Of a stretch of DNA of 64,000 nucleotides, positions 12,556 to 23,673 are shown in pieces. The position numbers and the translations under genes were made by a program. Location of the stretch: the NCBI RefSeq assembly GCF_010183535.1, contig NC_071329.1, forward strand, positions 10,044,001 to 10,108,000, in the 5' to 3' direction. This DNA comes from Caenorhabditis remanei. Taxonomy: Eukaryota > Nematoda > Chromadorea > Rhabditida > Rhabditidae. Position 1 is the first letter of the stretch. Each line of letters begins with the position of its first letter. Under the pieces are notes generated by a model. That model saw nothing but the letters and a program-made list of their open reading frames with translations, was not told where the DNA came from and ran no database searches.

Positions 12556-12661
12556 CCGAAGCAGTCAGGTACACAGTTCTCTATGGGACGGGGGTGTCAG
12601 AGTCCTTTTCTCAGTCAGCCGAAGCAGTCAGGTACACAGTTCTCTAGGGGACGGGGTGTCA
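12556..12661. repeat. Two-copy direct repeat, period 63 bp
   Basis: Copies at 12556-12600 and 12619-12661 share CCGAAGCAGTCAGGTACACA and continue through GTTCTCTA and a G-rich GGGACGGGG-GTGTCA end with two small differences. It is GC-rich compared with its surroundings. Confidence 0.75.
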
Positions 12662-14216
12662 CGTCCTGGTTTACTTTCTTAGGTCACGTGCTTTATATTT
12701 TCTATTTCTCGGAAACGATTACGTGAAATTTCTATTTTTCAAAAAAAAATTCTAGAAACCTTTGCAAACAACGCGAGCATGGTTTATTGCGGATAAAGGA
12801 CTACCAATTTTTGTATCAAAACGTTTTCAAAACTTTTGATTAATTCGACATACTGACACACTCCTTTTTATGTTTTTTCTGTTTTCCTACCATTTCCCAG
12901 CCTAGAGTTACTACAACATATCTCTCTATCATCTCTGTCATACTTTATTCACCACCTGTCCTTTTATTCCTCGAGTCCACACTGAAGCATTCAGAACAAC
13001 ATGACAGTTTCTCTAGATTTCACAATTCGAACTTTAATTCTACTTTGTCACTTCAATTATGCATTTAATTAGATCAAACAATCAGTATTCAGTTTTCAAC
13101 TGTGACTGGAACCAATCCATGTAGTTATCATACTTCAATTCAAGTGTGACATATTTTTCGTTTTAGATCTCAAAGTTAAAATCCCTTTATCTTCCCTTCT
13201 CTTTTATTACACCCACTTAGATATTCGAATGAAACTCAAAAATGTAACGTTGAAAGCCGAACAGTAATTCACCAGAAAAGAAAGTCGAATGATTTTCCCT
13301 TCGTTCATGAATCCAGTTGGATCAGAGAGATCTTTATCCGAGTTTCTCTTTTTTCTCTGCTAATTTTATCGATTCATCTATATCTGGAAGCTTCTTTACG
13401 CTTCACAGGACATTACGAAATCGGAAATGATGGCAGGGAGAAGAGAAATCGGTTGCGTAGCGCTCAAAAAAATGTGAAAACACGTGAGTTTTGCTTGGAT
13501 GAGTGAAATGCCGAATTGAGTATATTGGAATGATTTCTGACGTTTGTTGAAAACAGCAAGCATGTTTGCAAAAATATCCGAAACAACTGATAGATGCATC
13601 ACTTGATTCCGTTAAATTTGTCTTAATAGGAGCGCGAACAGTTGACAGACATACTTTTGGCCTCCGTTACGAGCACCATTTCCTCCGTTACGAGCACCAC
13701 TTCTGCGGCTTCTCATTCGTCTTTTCTGTCTTATCTCTTTGTTTCAGTTCAGTAAACTTCCATGTCTCGGACAGATACCGTATTTCCTGAATTACTCTCA
13801 AAATTACAGGTTATATTCAACCCCAGCATTACCTGGAAAGTTGTGAATAAGAAGATGTTGATTAGTTCTCGGTGTCATTTTCCATTCTTCATTTTGTATT
13901 TTCTTATTTTTCTCCTCCCCTATTGTCCAGTGTCAATTTTAACGATCTGATTCTCACACCTCATTCTTTTCCTATTATTCAATGTTGACTGACTGGCCAA
14001 GGTAAAGAAAAAAGAAGAAGAAAAGAAGAGAATGGGTGGGCAATGGACAAGAAATTTGCATTTTTATAGATTTTCAACAATAGATCATGACCTCATTTTT
14101 TGTTGAGTTGTTGTTTGTTGAAAGAGAAGTTTTCGGTCGAAAGTTCAAGTGTAGTGAGACTTGAATTTCAGCAAAAAGCAGAAAGATTTCAACTGATAAT
14201 GTTCTTTGGGTTTCTC

Positions 14217-14426
14217 TCACAGTGTATTCCTTCTTTTTTCAAAGATTCTTTCAATTTGAAACAAAGACGATTCATGTAACAAGTAAAGAAATCCTTTTTG
14301 TAGTAAAGAAACTTTTTTCTTCGGAATTGATAAAGAAGGAGAAAGGAACAGAGAGTGTTCAGTGTGACACACGATCATAAACAAGACCACGGAAAACAAA
14401 AAAAGGAAAATGAGGACAATTTTCAT
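14217..14426 (-). CDS. Possible small secreted peptide (69 aa), weak
   Basis: A single open frame starts with a signal-peptide-like stretch MKIVLIFLFLFSVVLFMIVC and ends in a basic tail (FQIERIFEKRRNTL). No acceptor site precedes the ATG and I recognise no family. T-rich noncoding DNA easily produces hydrophobic ORFs, so this may be chance. Confidence 0.2.
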   Translation of the reverse strand: MKIVLIFLFLFSVVLFMIVCHTEHSLFLSPSLSIPKKKVSLLQKGFLYLLHESSLFQIERIFEKRRNTL

Positions 14427-15617
14427 GGTTGTTATGCGGGAATGGAAAGTAGTAGAAGCGACTAATTTATTGAGGCACTACTATTTTTGTTAATGGACTA
14501 AAAGTACTTGGACTGAAATTAGATAAAATGGAGAGAAAAGGAAAAACACTCATGGTTGTACTATATTTCAACAAACTGTAAACATTTGACAGAACTTTGC
14601 AAACTCTCTGAAATTTTATTTATTAATAGAAGACATTTTGCAGTTTTTAAATTATATATTTTTTTCAAATATACGTCTCCTGATGTTACTGATAAACATA
14701 TTTCCTCTGTTTCTGTGGAAAAGTTAACCTGGAAAATGAAAAAAAAAACTGTCGAATAACATGTTTTCAGCAAGAGCCAATAGAAAATAAGTTGTGGGAA
14801 AGCTGCAAAATGAAGGAATTTTCATTCAGGAGCATGCATACAGTACCCAAAGTATTATCGGTTTGTGAAAATAATATATGTTTCTGGTGATGAAGTTGTC
14901 TATCGTTGTTTTCAAGACATGTTCGAATTGACTTTCCCATTTTTATCTAAAAATGTATTACTTTTTGTGTGATCTGTTTTTCAAGATCCAACTTTCGACT
15001 AGAAATAACCTAAACAGCCGAATCTCCATTCACCGTGATTTCCCTCATAACTTCATGAACTTTTTCTATTTGATATTCTTGTTCTTTTCCTCTTTGGGTG
15101 TGTCATTCGATTGCAATGAATCAATCTCTAATCTATGTGATCTGCATTCACTTTTTCTTCATTTTCCATTTCATTCCCTCTAACTATTCATCTCACACAG
15201 AAAACACTATTCTTCTGAAATTTTGAGACAATAATCTGTGTTGACACCTCCTCATTTTACATCTGTCATCATCACCCCACTGAATATCGTTTCTCTTGAA
15301 TTTATACATCTGAATCACATGTTTATCATCTGAATTCCATTTCTTCTTGACCCTCTTCTTCTCTTTTTTTGACCAACCATATAACTTTTTATGATCCATC
15401 CGAGACCGTTCCCTCATTCGTTTTCTCCCGCATTTTCCCTTCTGGATTCCATTTGAATTTATCATCCAGGATTCCGAAATCCTCGTAAAAATCGTTCGTT
15501 TGCTGGTTGTCTCGGTCTTTTGCAGCAGCATGTCAAAATTCATAGTGGGCGTGGCCTGTCATCAAGCTCCGCCCTCTTTTAGTTTGATGACGTCCACAAA
15601 GAGAAAAAAGAAAAGAG

Positions 15618-15625
15618 TATAAAAG
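15618..15625 (+). promoter_or_regulatory. TATA box with upstream GC box
   Basis: TATAAAAG lies 30 bases before the ATG of the peptide ORF at 15648. About 70 bases further upstream are a GGGCGTGGCC GC/CACCC-type box (15545-15554), CTCCGCCC (about 15568) and TGATGACGTC (about 15584), together resembling a compact strong promoter. Confidence 0.45.
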
Positions 15626-15647
15626 TACGACAGTCCATTGAGTGAAT

Positions 15648-15764
15648 ATGTCAAAGAGTACTTTGGTTTTCACTATTTTGTTGGTTTTTCAAATAACTCA
15701 TTTCAGGTTTAGACCAATAACTTCTGATCTTATCTTATCAGTCTCGAGTGTGAAACAATTTTGA
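15648..15764 (+). CDS. Possible 38-residue secreted micropeptide
   Basis: A short ORF begins with a hydrophobic leader (MSKSTLVFTILLVFQI), continues THFRFRPITSDLIL and ends KQF-stop. It lies directly downstream of a TATA box and GC boxes, which is what makes it worth listing. I recognise no family. It could be a noncoding transcript, or the first exon of a longer gene. Confidence 0.3.
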   Translation: MSKSTLVFTILLVFQITHFRFRPITSDLILSVSSVKQF

Positions 15765-16448
15765 AATTTGATAAGAAATGTATTTTTGAGTTATTTTGGA
15801 ATAGAGATCAGCTGTTCTCGTTTTGATAAGGGTACTGTAAGTCTGTTAAAAAAGTTTTGAAATGTTTTTGTCGAAGTTGTCCTATCGAAATCGATTAGTT
15901 TCTGAGGTTCTTTTCTCTTCAAAAAGGTTCTTTCATTATCTTCGATTTTCCCAATTATCCAACCATAAGCATGCCATTCAATCATTTTCTCCTGGCTTTT
16001 TCAGAAATACTGACAAAATCAACATCTCATAGATCCGAAAGAACCGATAAGCATACGCACTCAAAAGATATTGTCGCGTAACATAAAAGGAAAAAGATAA
16101 GACGATTTTTGAACCTGAATCTGTTCATCTCCGTTCGTCTCCGCCCCCTTGTGTCGACTAGTTTCTTTCCAAATCCCTGAGGCTTCTCCCTCCTTCTGAT
16201 CAACGCCTTCAATGTCACTTACGGCGCTTTGTCTCATTATTTTGTCTTGTTAGTCATCATCTAGTTGATTAACTTACACAAAATGTTGTCAAGTATCTCG
16301 CAGTGACCTCGAAAATATAAGAAAGGGAGGCGTTTACCATAAACCGAGACCGGAACTTTTTTGGACAGGATAAGATGATTAGCCATTTGGTTTGGTTCCT
16401 CTTTCCAGTTACTACTTTCCTTTTTTCACTTCTTTTGTTCCTTGTTTC
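15765..16448. other. Intergenic, promoter region of the cpg-like gene
   Basis: No coding exon seen. A GATAAG site is near 16368, and a TATAAG motif at 16449, about 54 bases before the cpg-like ATG, could serve as core promoter. Confidence 0.4.
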
Positions 16449-16502
16449 TATAAGTACCTGTTTTTAAAAAAATTTTCTTGGTCTTTCAGCTCTACACACA
16501 TA

Positions 16503-16960
16503 ATGCAGACAGTCACAATCTTGGCCCTTCTTGCATGCATTGCTGTTCCTGTAAGTTGGTTACTGTAGATTTTTCTAAAACTGCGGAAGTTTTTCAAAGA
16601 TCAGCCGTATTCTTCATTCAAACTAGACTTCTATTATCTTGTTTCCAGATCTTTGCCGATTTCGATCATCTTCGTGCCAGGCGTGATGTAGTAGAAGCAT
16701 CGGGAGAAGGATCAGGAGAATCTTCTGGGGAGAAACCAATTGTTGAAGCATCTGGAGAGGGATCTGGAGAGTCTTCTGGAGACAAGCCAGTTGTTGAGGC
16801 ATCTGGAGAAGGAAGCGGTGAAGGATCAGGAGCTTCCGATGGAGTTCTCGAATCATCTGGAGAAGGATCCGGTGAGAACAACACCAATGCCGTCGTTGCT
16901 TCTGATTCTCCAAAAGACGTCAAAGCATTGACTGCCAATGAATTCGCCGTCTCCGTCTAG
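16503..16960 (+). CDS. cpg-7: Small chondroitin-proteoglycan-like secreted protein
   Basis: Two exons (16503-16550, 16649-16960) encode 119 residues. A signal peptide (MQTVTILALLACIAVP) is followed by FADFDHLRARR and then about three and a half copies of a 17-residue repeat of the form VEASGEGSGESSGEKPI. Each repeat holds acidic SGEGSGE motifs, the classic xylosyltransferase sites for glycosaminoglycan attachment, so the likely product is a secreted core protein carrying chondroitin chains. In C. elegans such CPG proteins occur in eggshell and extracellular matrix. The gene name is my recollection that K09E4.6 encodes CPG-7 beside the NAGLU orthologue; the family call is firmer than the symbol. 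A polyadenylation signal AATAAA is at 17148-17153, ending head-on against the gene on the opposite strand. Confidence 0.8.
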
Positions 16961-17189
16961 ATCTTCATCATTTCATCTGAACCCTAATCTCTTTTTGTAC
17001 TTTTTTTTGTGATGAGTCTCCGTTTAGTAACTTATCGACAACTTATTTACTAGTTGTTGAGTTATTCCGTGTATTTGTACTTATCTGTCGATTGGCCGGT
17101 GTAAAAATACGAAGAAAAATAAGAAAAGAAAAAATTGTTTGAAAATCAATAAAAACATTTGAATCCACTCAAAACACAACACGAATTTA

Positions 17190-18695
17190 TCAAACTTCAT
17201 TCAAAAGTTCCGCTTTCGGAGCGAGTTCAGTCAACAAGGACAACATCATTGCAGTCGCCGAAAGGGTCTGAAATTAACGAATTGACTGAAAAGATTAGAA
17301 GAAAATGACTCACTCCGAGAATCAGAGGTCTTGATAGAAGAGCGAATCCCCAAACGGAGACACCGAGATCGAACTGTTCCATATGAGAGCAGAGTGTATT
17401 CGCAATGAGATAAACTTCTTTTCGATACGGAAACCAAATTGAACGATTCTGGCAGAGGAACCCTTTTGAACGACAAATCTGAAGGTCGATTATTTAAGTT
17501 ACAAATCAAGGTTTGTGTCGTTTTTTACTTCATCGTGTAATCTTGCCGGAGCAATTGTAACTGCGAAGAAACTGAATGCACATAATCCGATTGTTGGCAT
17601 ACACAAAAACAAGTCGAACAGAGAATGAATCCGATGGTTCATCATCATTAAAGTGAATATCATGGATGGAATCGTGATAACAATCATGATGAATGTGTAC
17701 AACTAAAACTGCTTCATAAAAATCTCTTTTCATTTTCCTAACTTACTCTGAAAACCAAATCCAAATGTCGGATGACAGTAACCAGATTACTGTAAATCTC
17801 CAAATGCTCCATCAACTTCTCTGACGCACCTTCTCCGGAACCATTGAAGTTTGAAATTTCTTCATTGAAATATCGCATTTCAAGCATAGTTGCATTTGTA
17901 TAATGTATCAAAATGAATAGAGTCATGTTGAAAACGATATATAAATAAGTAGTTACGAGTGTATAAAGTGGACGAAGAGCCGGATAAACGAATATCTGAA
18001 AACCGAGAAGTTGGTTGATTGAATACATGAATCACTCACAAAAGACTGTTTCTCCTGAAACTCAGTATGCTTTTCTTCCATGTGATACTTCGTGGCAAGT
18101 GCTGCAGTGATGGAACATGTCAGAAATATTGCAGAGAAAAAACATCGAGTTGTCACTAAAAATGTAAAAATAAATATGAACAAGTTCCGGTCTCACCTTC
18201 AACATATTTCTTTCCATTTTCACTTTCCAATCCTTTCAGATTCTGACATAGTGCAAGTTTTATCCGAAACTCTGACAAATGACCGTATATTTGCCAATAG
18301 ACAAGAAAACCCATCGATATAAGTGATTGAACTGCCCAAAGAATTATCAAGAGTTGCGCTGCGAGTTCTGCAGAAAGATGACGAGTTGAGAATGTTATTC
18401 TGATGTTGAAACAGATTGAGTAGGTCGCTAAAAGTTGGATTTTTCACTATTATTCCGTGAAAAAAAAAATATATATACCTATCAGAAACAAGATCCCAGC
18501 CACAATTCCATTAACTTTCCTCTTTCTCCCTGGTTTTCTCAAATCTATTCTCAAAATTTTGGCAACAAAGAAAACGTAACTTCCGAAGTGTTTATGATAA
18601 TGATTTATCAACTCAAGCTGTTCTTGTTCCGATTTTTTGAAATTTCTTGGTTTCTGATCATCTGGTTGAGCAATCAGAACTTCTTGTAATTCCAT
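17190..18695 (-). CDS. Gustatory-receptor-like seven-transmembrane protein (gur/lite-1 type)
   Basis: Seven exons (18695-18479, 18427-18197, 18155-18040, 17995-17747, 17702-17529, 17478-17314, 17267-17190) encode 409 residues, the usual length for invertebrate gustatory receptor (GR) proteins. All introns are 41-51 nt and phases match. Hydrophobic helices include VNGIVAGILFLI, LLIILWAVQSLISMGFLVYW, CFFSAIFLTCSITAAL, LVTTYLYIVFNMTLFILIHY, TFIMIVITIPSMIFTLMM and FLCMPTIGLCAFSFFAVTI. The C-terminal stretch FDLGVSVWGFALLSRPLILG followed by TLSATAMMLSLLTEL resembles the GR signature helix. The N-terminus is cytosolic and charged. The ATG follows a TTTTTTCAG acceptor by one base, so trans-splicing is likely. 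C. elegans has a handful of such genes (lite-1, gur-3, gur-4, gur-5, egl-47); one of the gur genes is the probable orthologue. The ligand is unknown; LITE-1 and GUR-3 act in light and peroxide sensing. Confidence 0.7.
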
Positions 18696-19395
18696 TCTGA
18701 AAAAATTAGAAATATTAGAAATTAGAGAACAACTTTTTCATAAAAATCGTTCTTCAGATTCAAACCAATTGAATGAATCGGAGGAGAATGAAACATAATT
18801 TTCAAACATGGTAGTTCAGATACTGGACTATTCGTACGTGCAAAGAAACATTAAACCGAAAACCTTAAAAAAGTGTGAAAAATGAGAAAACGTGTTGCGG
18901 ATAAATGAAGTGAGACCAGTGACACTCATAAAGTGCAAAACGACAAATGTTAGTTGGTCCCCGAGAGAAGAAAAGAAGATTGATGATCCACTGATTTTTA
19001 TCTTTTTCTATCTTTTTTAGAGCAAAAATGGAACTTACTCATCTGAATATTTGTTACTGCTTCTTTTCATCCTTCGTCCAGTTGGTTTTTTAGTCGAAAA
19101 AATGCAAATGGAGCTTAGAAATTTTGGGTAAATAGATGGAAAATTGGGGCTGATGACTCTTTTTTTCAGTACGTTAATCCTTCATTTATCCATTTTTCTA
19201 TTTCAATTTCGACCAAGTGCTCCTTCAATTCTGTTTCGTCACAATTCTCGTTTTGATGAAAATGTACTTTCTGAGTTCTTCGTTCATGACGTTTTTATTA
19301 ATTAAAAAAGCAAGATCTTTTAATTGAGATGAAAGAAATATGTACAGAAACAAAGAAATAAATATGAAAGAAATAAACAGAAGAAGCAAAATTAA
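18696..19395. other. Intergenic, possible 5' exon of the GR-like gene
   Basis: Mostly empty. On the minus strand a possible short exon near 19040-19080 ends in a good donor (GATGA then GTAAGTTCC) that could splice to the acceptor before the GR-like ATG as 5' UTR. Its own ATG is out of frame with the receptor. Confidence 0.3.
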
Positions 19396-19751
19396 ATCAA
19401 ATAATTACTGCTGCTTTTTTCGTTTTGAAGCTTTCCACACTGATTCGGCTGAAAAATATGAGATGGAATAGAATCAATTGGGGAGAGATGGATTGTTTCT
19501 TCAATTGATGAATACTTACGTTGCTCAACATATTTATAATAAGAAATGACGATGACAACGAGAAGAGTCATGAATAATGATGCGTAGAGAGTATACCATT
19601 CACCCGCTTGGAATTTCTGAAAATTTCAGTCTTGTTTATCGGAACCATTGATGTTTTCAAAATATGAAGTTTACTCTAAAGTTAATTTCAGAAAAGCAAC
19701 TAATAGACGACTTACAATTTCCCCTCCTCTATTTGACGTTACTTGTGGCAT
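19396..19751 (-). CDS. Single-pass membrane microprotein A
   Basis: Three exons (19751-19716, 19616-19520, 19448 to about 19396) encode a protein of about 60 residues: a short polar start (MPQVTSNRGGEI), then KFQAGEWYTL, one transmembrane helix (ASLFMTLLVVIVISYY), KYVEQ and a very basic tail beginning PESVWKASKRKK. The exact stop depends on a poly-T run near 19410, so the last few residues are uncertain. The layout (Gln-x-Gly-Glu before the helix, SYYK/AYYK after it) matches microprotein B at 20379, so they are paralogues in tandem on one strand. I recognise no family. Likely a small regulator or membrane-complex subunit, by inference. Confidence 0.5.
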
Positions 19752-20378
19752 TTTCAGAAAAAAAACTTCTGTGAATCTCGAATATAACAAGCAAGAAAAG
19801 CAGGGAACACCGAGGATAATCGATTTGTGGCAGCTCCCACGGAGCAATAGAAGACACTATGAATGTATCTCTACCCTCTCTCTTTTCATACACTCTCTCT
19901 TCTTCCTGCAGCTTTCTCTTTCTGGAGGGAGCGACCCCCCGTTTCTCTTCGGCTCATTAGAATATGTCAGGGGCGTCGACAGATATTTTATGGGGTTCTG
20001 AAGAGAGTTTGAATTTCAGAACACCTTCAGAAGAATTTGAGAGGGTTTTTAAAAATTGAGAAAACTTCCCAGTTTGAGTAAATCTTCTGTATTTCAGTAA
20101 CACTTAAAAACCGAAAAGTGTGAAAAATAATTAATAACCTATGTAACATTTTCTGATAAATTATCTTCATTTTTCTCTTGTGTGTTCTCCTGCCGTACTT
20201 GATTTTTGAACTTCGAGTAAGCAGAGAGTAACAGATTGAAAATGAAAATGAATTTGAATTTGAAAGTGACCTAATCAAATGTTTCTAGACGGATTTTGGT
20301 TTCAGTTTTTTCAAACTTCTCCCCTTCTGAGTACCACCATTCCCTTGCAATAACTCCCAAACTTACATGAATCATCGT
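19752..20378. other. Intergenic between the two microprotein genes
   Basis: AT-rich spacer with a pyrimidine-rich block near 19870-19920. No coding exon seen. It likely carries the promoter of microprotein A. Confidence 0.4.
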
Positions 20379-20603
20379 CTAATTTTTAGTGATAAGCGGC
20401 CTTTGATAGTGATGATGGGCGTATGGATCTACAATTAGATATATAAATTCTTGTTTATTATAAGCAATCAAAAACCAACTTTTCTTGCAAAACTTATAAT
20501 AAGCGACCACTGCCAAAGCCAATGCAACCGTGAAACAGAACATGATCCATGTCAGAATTTCTCCTGGTTGCATTTTATTCACTCGGGACGTCGTTATATA
20601 CAT
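20379..20603 (-). CDS. Single-pass membrane microprotein B
   Basis: Two exons (20603-20480, 20428-20379) encode 57 residues; the 51-nt intron is in frame, so an unspliced 74-residue form is also open. The N-terminus is MYITTSRVNKMQPGEILTW, then one helix (IMFCFTVALALAVVAYYKF), CKK, and a tail with PYAHHHYQRPLITKN. It shares the Gln-x-Gly-Glu, helix, YYK layout with microprotein A 630 bases downstream. The intron (donor GTTGGT, acceptor TTGTAG) is weaker than its neighbours but has the typical size. Function unknown. Confidence 0.5.
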   Translation of the reverse strand: MYITTSRVNKMQPGEILTWIMFCFTVALALAVVAYYKFCKKSWFLIAYNKQEFIYLIVDPYAHHHYQRPLITKN

Positions 20604-23273
20604 TTTGAGAGTGGAGAGATGACTGAAAGTTCAAAATATTTTGGACTTTTATCGAAAAGTTTTCAAACGGACAATGGGGAAAAGTGAAATTTGAGAATTT
20701 GAGGTTGTTTAGAGAAGATGAATGAAGAGGAAAAAATAGGAAAGAGGGAGTGAAGGTGATGTCATTTGGTCATTCGATTCAATGAACAAAATGTTGCAGA
20801 TTTACTTTTTAGGGGAAGACCTTCGAAATATGAACTTTCTGGTTGTTTGTTATCTGAGAAACATTGAACTCAGATTATTTTCAGATCACTTGTTTAGGGT
20901 CTCTCCATCGAATCGATCCATATAAATGTGTTGTCACTAATTCGAACAGAAAGAGCAACAGAAAACAAGTTCACATCTAAAACCAATCAAGCTCCAATCT
21001 CGTTTTATTAGGTAAAATCCAATAACCCGGAAAACAACGTTTCTCTCTTATTCGAAACGTTGTTCCCAGCGTTGGAATTCTAGAGCAATTATGAATATCA
21101 TAACAAGTATAATGTCATGTGATATATTTACAATCTAGCTAAAATGTTGAGTTGGTTAACATTAGAAAAGATTGGAAAAGACAGATTGTAAAATCAATGA
21201 AGCAATTAGAGCTAGAGAAAAGAAACAATACCTGAATTTAAATTCTAAAACTACCCCAGAAATCCTCAAGCTCCCACAAAATCAAGGAAACATTCCCGGG
21301 AATTTGATTTGATATGATCAAAGTTCGGAGTGAGAGATCATCATTGATCAACTATTGTTTCAAGTTCTGCTTTCACTTTTCTTTGTACCCAATCCAATTT
21401 CAATCAAAAATTACATTCTTAAAAAGTGCATATTTGTTCTCATATCGTCCCGGAATAATAAACTTTGCAAACGAAAAAGAAAGCGAAAAATATTTTGAAA
21501 AGTGTAACAAGAAGTTTTGATATCAGTGCCATTGTTTTCCAACAATATCTCTTTTTCCTTGAGACCACCACAGCTTTTTGAAATTGATAAGTGAAATAAC
21601 ATAACATCATCAATCAAATGGAAGGCCATGAGGACCAGGAAGTCATTGGAATCACTGAAATTGAGGAACTACGAAAACGATGAGTTTACAGAATGAAAAA
21701 AATTAGCAAAAATGAACAAAAGCTTATTGTTTTGTATTTTTTCATATTCTTCACGCCCTATAAACACTCATTTGAAATGAGAGTTTCCAAGGAAATATGG
21801 GCGGTCTTTTTTTAAGAAAATGAACAAATTTTATGAGCTATATAGTCGGTTTTGGAGCACAAATTAAAAAAGATCTGAACTAGAAAACGGGGCATTTTAT
21901 GAGAATAAAATGACAGAAAACGGGAAATGAAAACGAGGAGAAGAATGCCGAAAATGGGAATAATGGGGAAAGAAAAAAGGAGGTGACGTGGCTGATGGAT
22001 ATGTATGCACATAATGAAAAAGAAAAAGGACTTGAAAGGGCAAAAACGTACTTAGGAGAGCTTTATGGAGCTGGATGCCACGGAATCTTGTACCATTTCC
22101 AGAATATTAAAAGATCAAACATGGGGCTCAGAGAACTGAAATGGGTATCTTTGAAGTGAGGATTTACATTTTTGGGAATCGTAAATTAGGAAAAATGCAT
22201 CGATTCTAACCAATATTTTCTGTAGAATTATGAAGACATATTACTTTGTCGCTCGGAGACTGCTGGATCTCACTGTTGCGAGTAAAATATGACAGAGAGA
22301 TCCTCGATTTTCCTACAGAGCTATGCTTATGTTTTCTAACTGGATCCGTACGTGTCCACTCGATTTTTTCTAGATCCTAAACCTCTTCAAATTGAGATGG
22401 ATAATTTGGGAACACAGTCTACGACTGAATACGAGTTTTTATTTGAATTCTTTTTATTTGTTTTTCGGGAGGTTTTTCAGTAAAAAGTACTTTCAGAAAA
22501 CAACAAGACAGATTTCGTAATGCAGGTGGTCATGAGAAAAGAAAATGACCGAAACGGAAAAGGTCCAAAGAAAATCGGGTTAAAATTGGAAGAAGTAGAA
22601 GAAGGAGAATGAGAAGAAGAAGACAAAATTGGATTTCATCGGGTGGGTTAGATATGTTTTTTTTTCATGCTCATCATTGGTTCGAAACAAAAACTGGAGA
22701 GAAAGAGAGATTTTGGAATGCAAGACTTTTTGCAAGAAGGGGTAATTAGTCGAGATGGGAAGATTAATTCAATAGAAATTAAGAGGGACACGTATTCTCT
22801 TCTTATAAAACAGTCACTCAATGTTTAGAATTATGAAAATTGTTTAAATCAAACTAGATGAAGCCAAACAAAACGATGACCGAATAAAAGGAAAACACTA
22901 ATTATTCCAGTAAGAGAGCGACCAAATCCTTCTGGAATAGTCTCTCTTAAAAAGAGCATTTTGTAGAAGGAGGAGAAAGAAGAAAGAAGAAGATTAAGAC
23001 GGCACTAGTGCCCCCAAGTTGGACATTCAAAGAGAGGATTATCCCCCTTCGGTTGCCATGCTTCTTCTTCTTCTCAGTTGAAAAGTGGTTGGTGAGAAAA
23101 ATGAATGTGGAATTGAGGAGGATTTGCATGCATTCTTTTGAATTCAAGTAAGTAAGGCTCTTTAGGAAAAAGGAAAACTGATTGTGAAGGGAGAGAATAA
23201 GTCAATATTTGATGTTATTGAACGAAAATTTGCTTTAACTAAAATTTAAAAACATCAATAACAAGATATAGAA
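20604..23273. other. Intergenic region of about 2.7 kb, no supported gene
   Basis: AT-rich. It contains a perfect 11-bp stem-loop at 21033-21064 (reported separately) and purine-rich stretches around 22550-22630 and 22960-23000. I find no exon series on either strand. Confidence 0.45.
21033..21064. repeat. Perfect 11-bp inverted repeat, 10-nt loop
   Basis: Arms AACAACGTTTC and GAAACGTTGTT enclose TCTCTTATTC. It could fold in RNA as a stem-loop. No gene is adjacent to explain it. Confidence 0.6.
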
Positions 23274-23633
23274 ATGAGTTCCTGGGGATACAGAAGTATG
23301 TCAAATGCGTTTGCAGAGGTAAGTAGAGAACTCAATTTTACCAACACCTGTTCATTAGAAGGAACAGAATATAAATTAGGTCTGAAAATCAGAACAATAT
23401 CTGATAAACTCTGGAAGTCTTTCTTATTTTTCGCTCAAAAGTTGTTCACTGATTATGAAAGATACCAGGTTGTGAACCTTGAGAGATATTTTAAAATTAA
23501 TGTTCTAAATTTGTTTGGCTGCTGTTTCCGAATAGACATATATGATAACCTCTTTTGTTGGTGTTTTTGGACGGAAATACAAAAAAAGCTTTATTTTTTG
23601 AAAAAAAAACCAAAAAAAATTGGTGGATCTTAG
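23274..23633 (+). CDS. Hypothetical ORF of 119 aa, uncertain
   Basis: The frame starts MSSWGYRSMSNAFAE and continues with protein-like text (RELNFTNTCSLEGTEYKLG, KLWKSFLFFAQKLFTDYERY) before turning into low-complexity, lysine-rich sequence. Good donor sites follow AFAE (GTAAGTAG) and DYERYQ (GTTGTG), so it may be one or two exons of a spliced or decaying gene. No family recognised. It ends just before the 3' end of the convergent RING gene. Confidence 0.3.
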   Translation: MSSWGYRSMSNAFAEVSRELNFTNTCSLEGTEYKLGLKIRTISDKLWKSFLFFAQKLFTDYERYQVVNLERYFKINVLNLFGCCFRIDIYDNLFCWCFWTEIQKKLYFLKKKPKKIGGS

Positions 23634-23673
23634 GTTCGAAATTTGAATAAGTTCTTCGTCTCTTGTCAAATCA

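Larger units (their letters stand above)
12082..15617. other. Intergenic region of about 3.5 kb, mostly empty
   Basis: AT- and pyrimidine-rich DNA. It holds a 63-bp-period tandem duplication (12556-12661), a short direct repeat around CTCCGTTACGAGCACC (about 13665-13700) and one weak secreted-peptide ORF on the minus strand, all noted separately. I see no multi-exon gene. Confidence 0.5.

Noticed and set aside
13566..13950. Plus-strand ORFs at 13566 and 13762
   Set aside because: Short, no splice sites, no family; lie over a small direct repeat.
16623..16938. ORFs on both strands over the cpg-like repeats
   Set aside because: Shadows of the 17-codon repeat; the forward frame with signal peptide and intron explains them.
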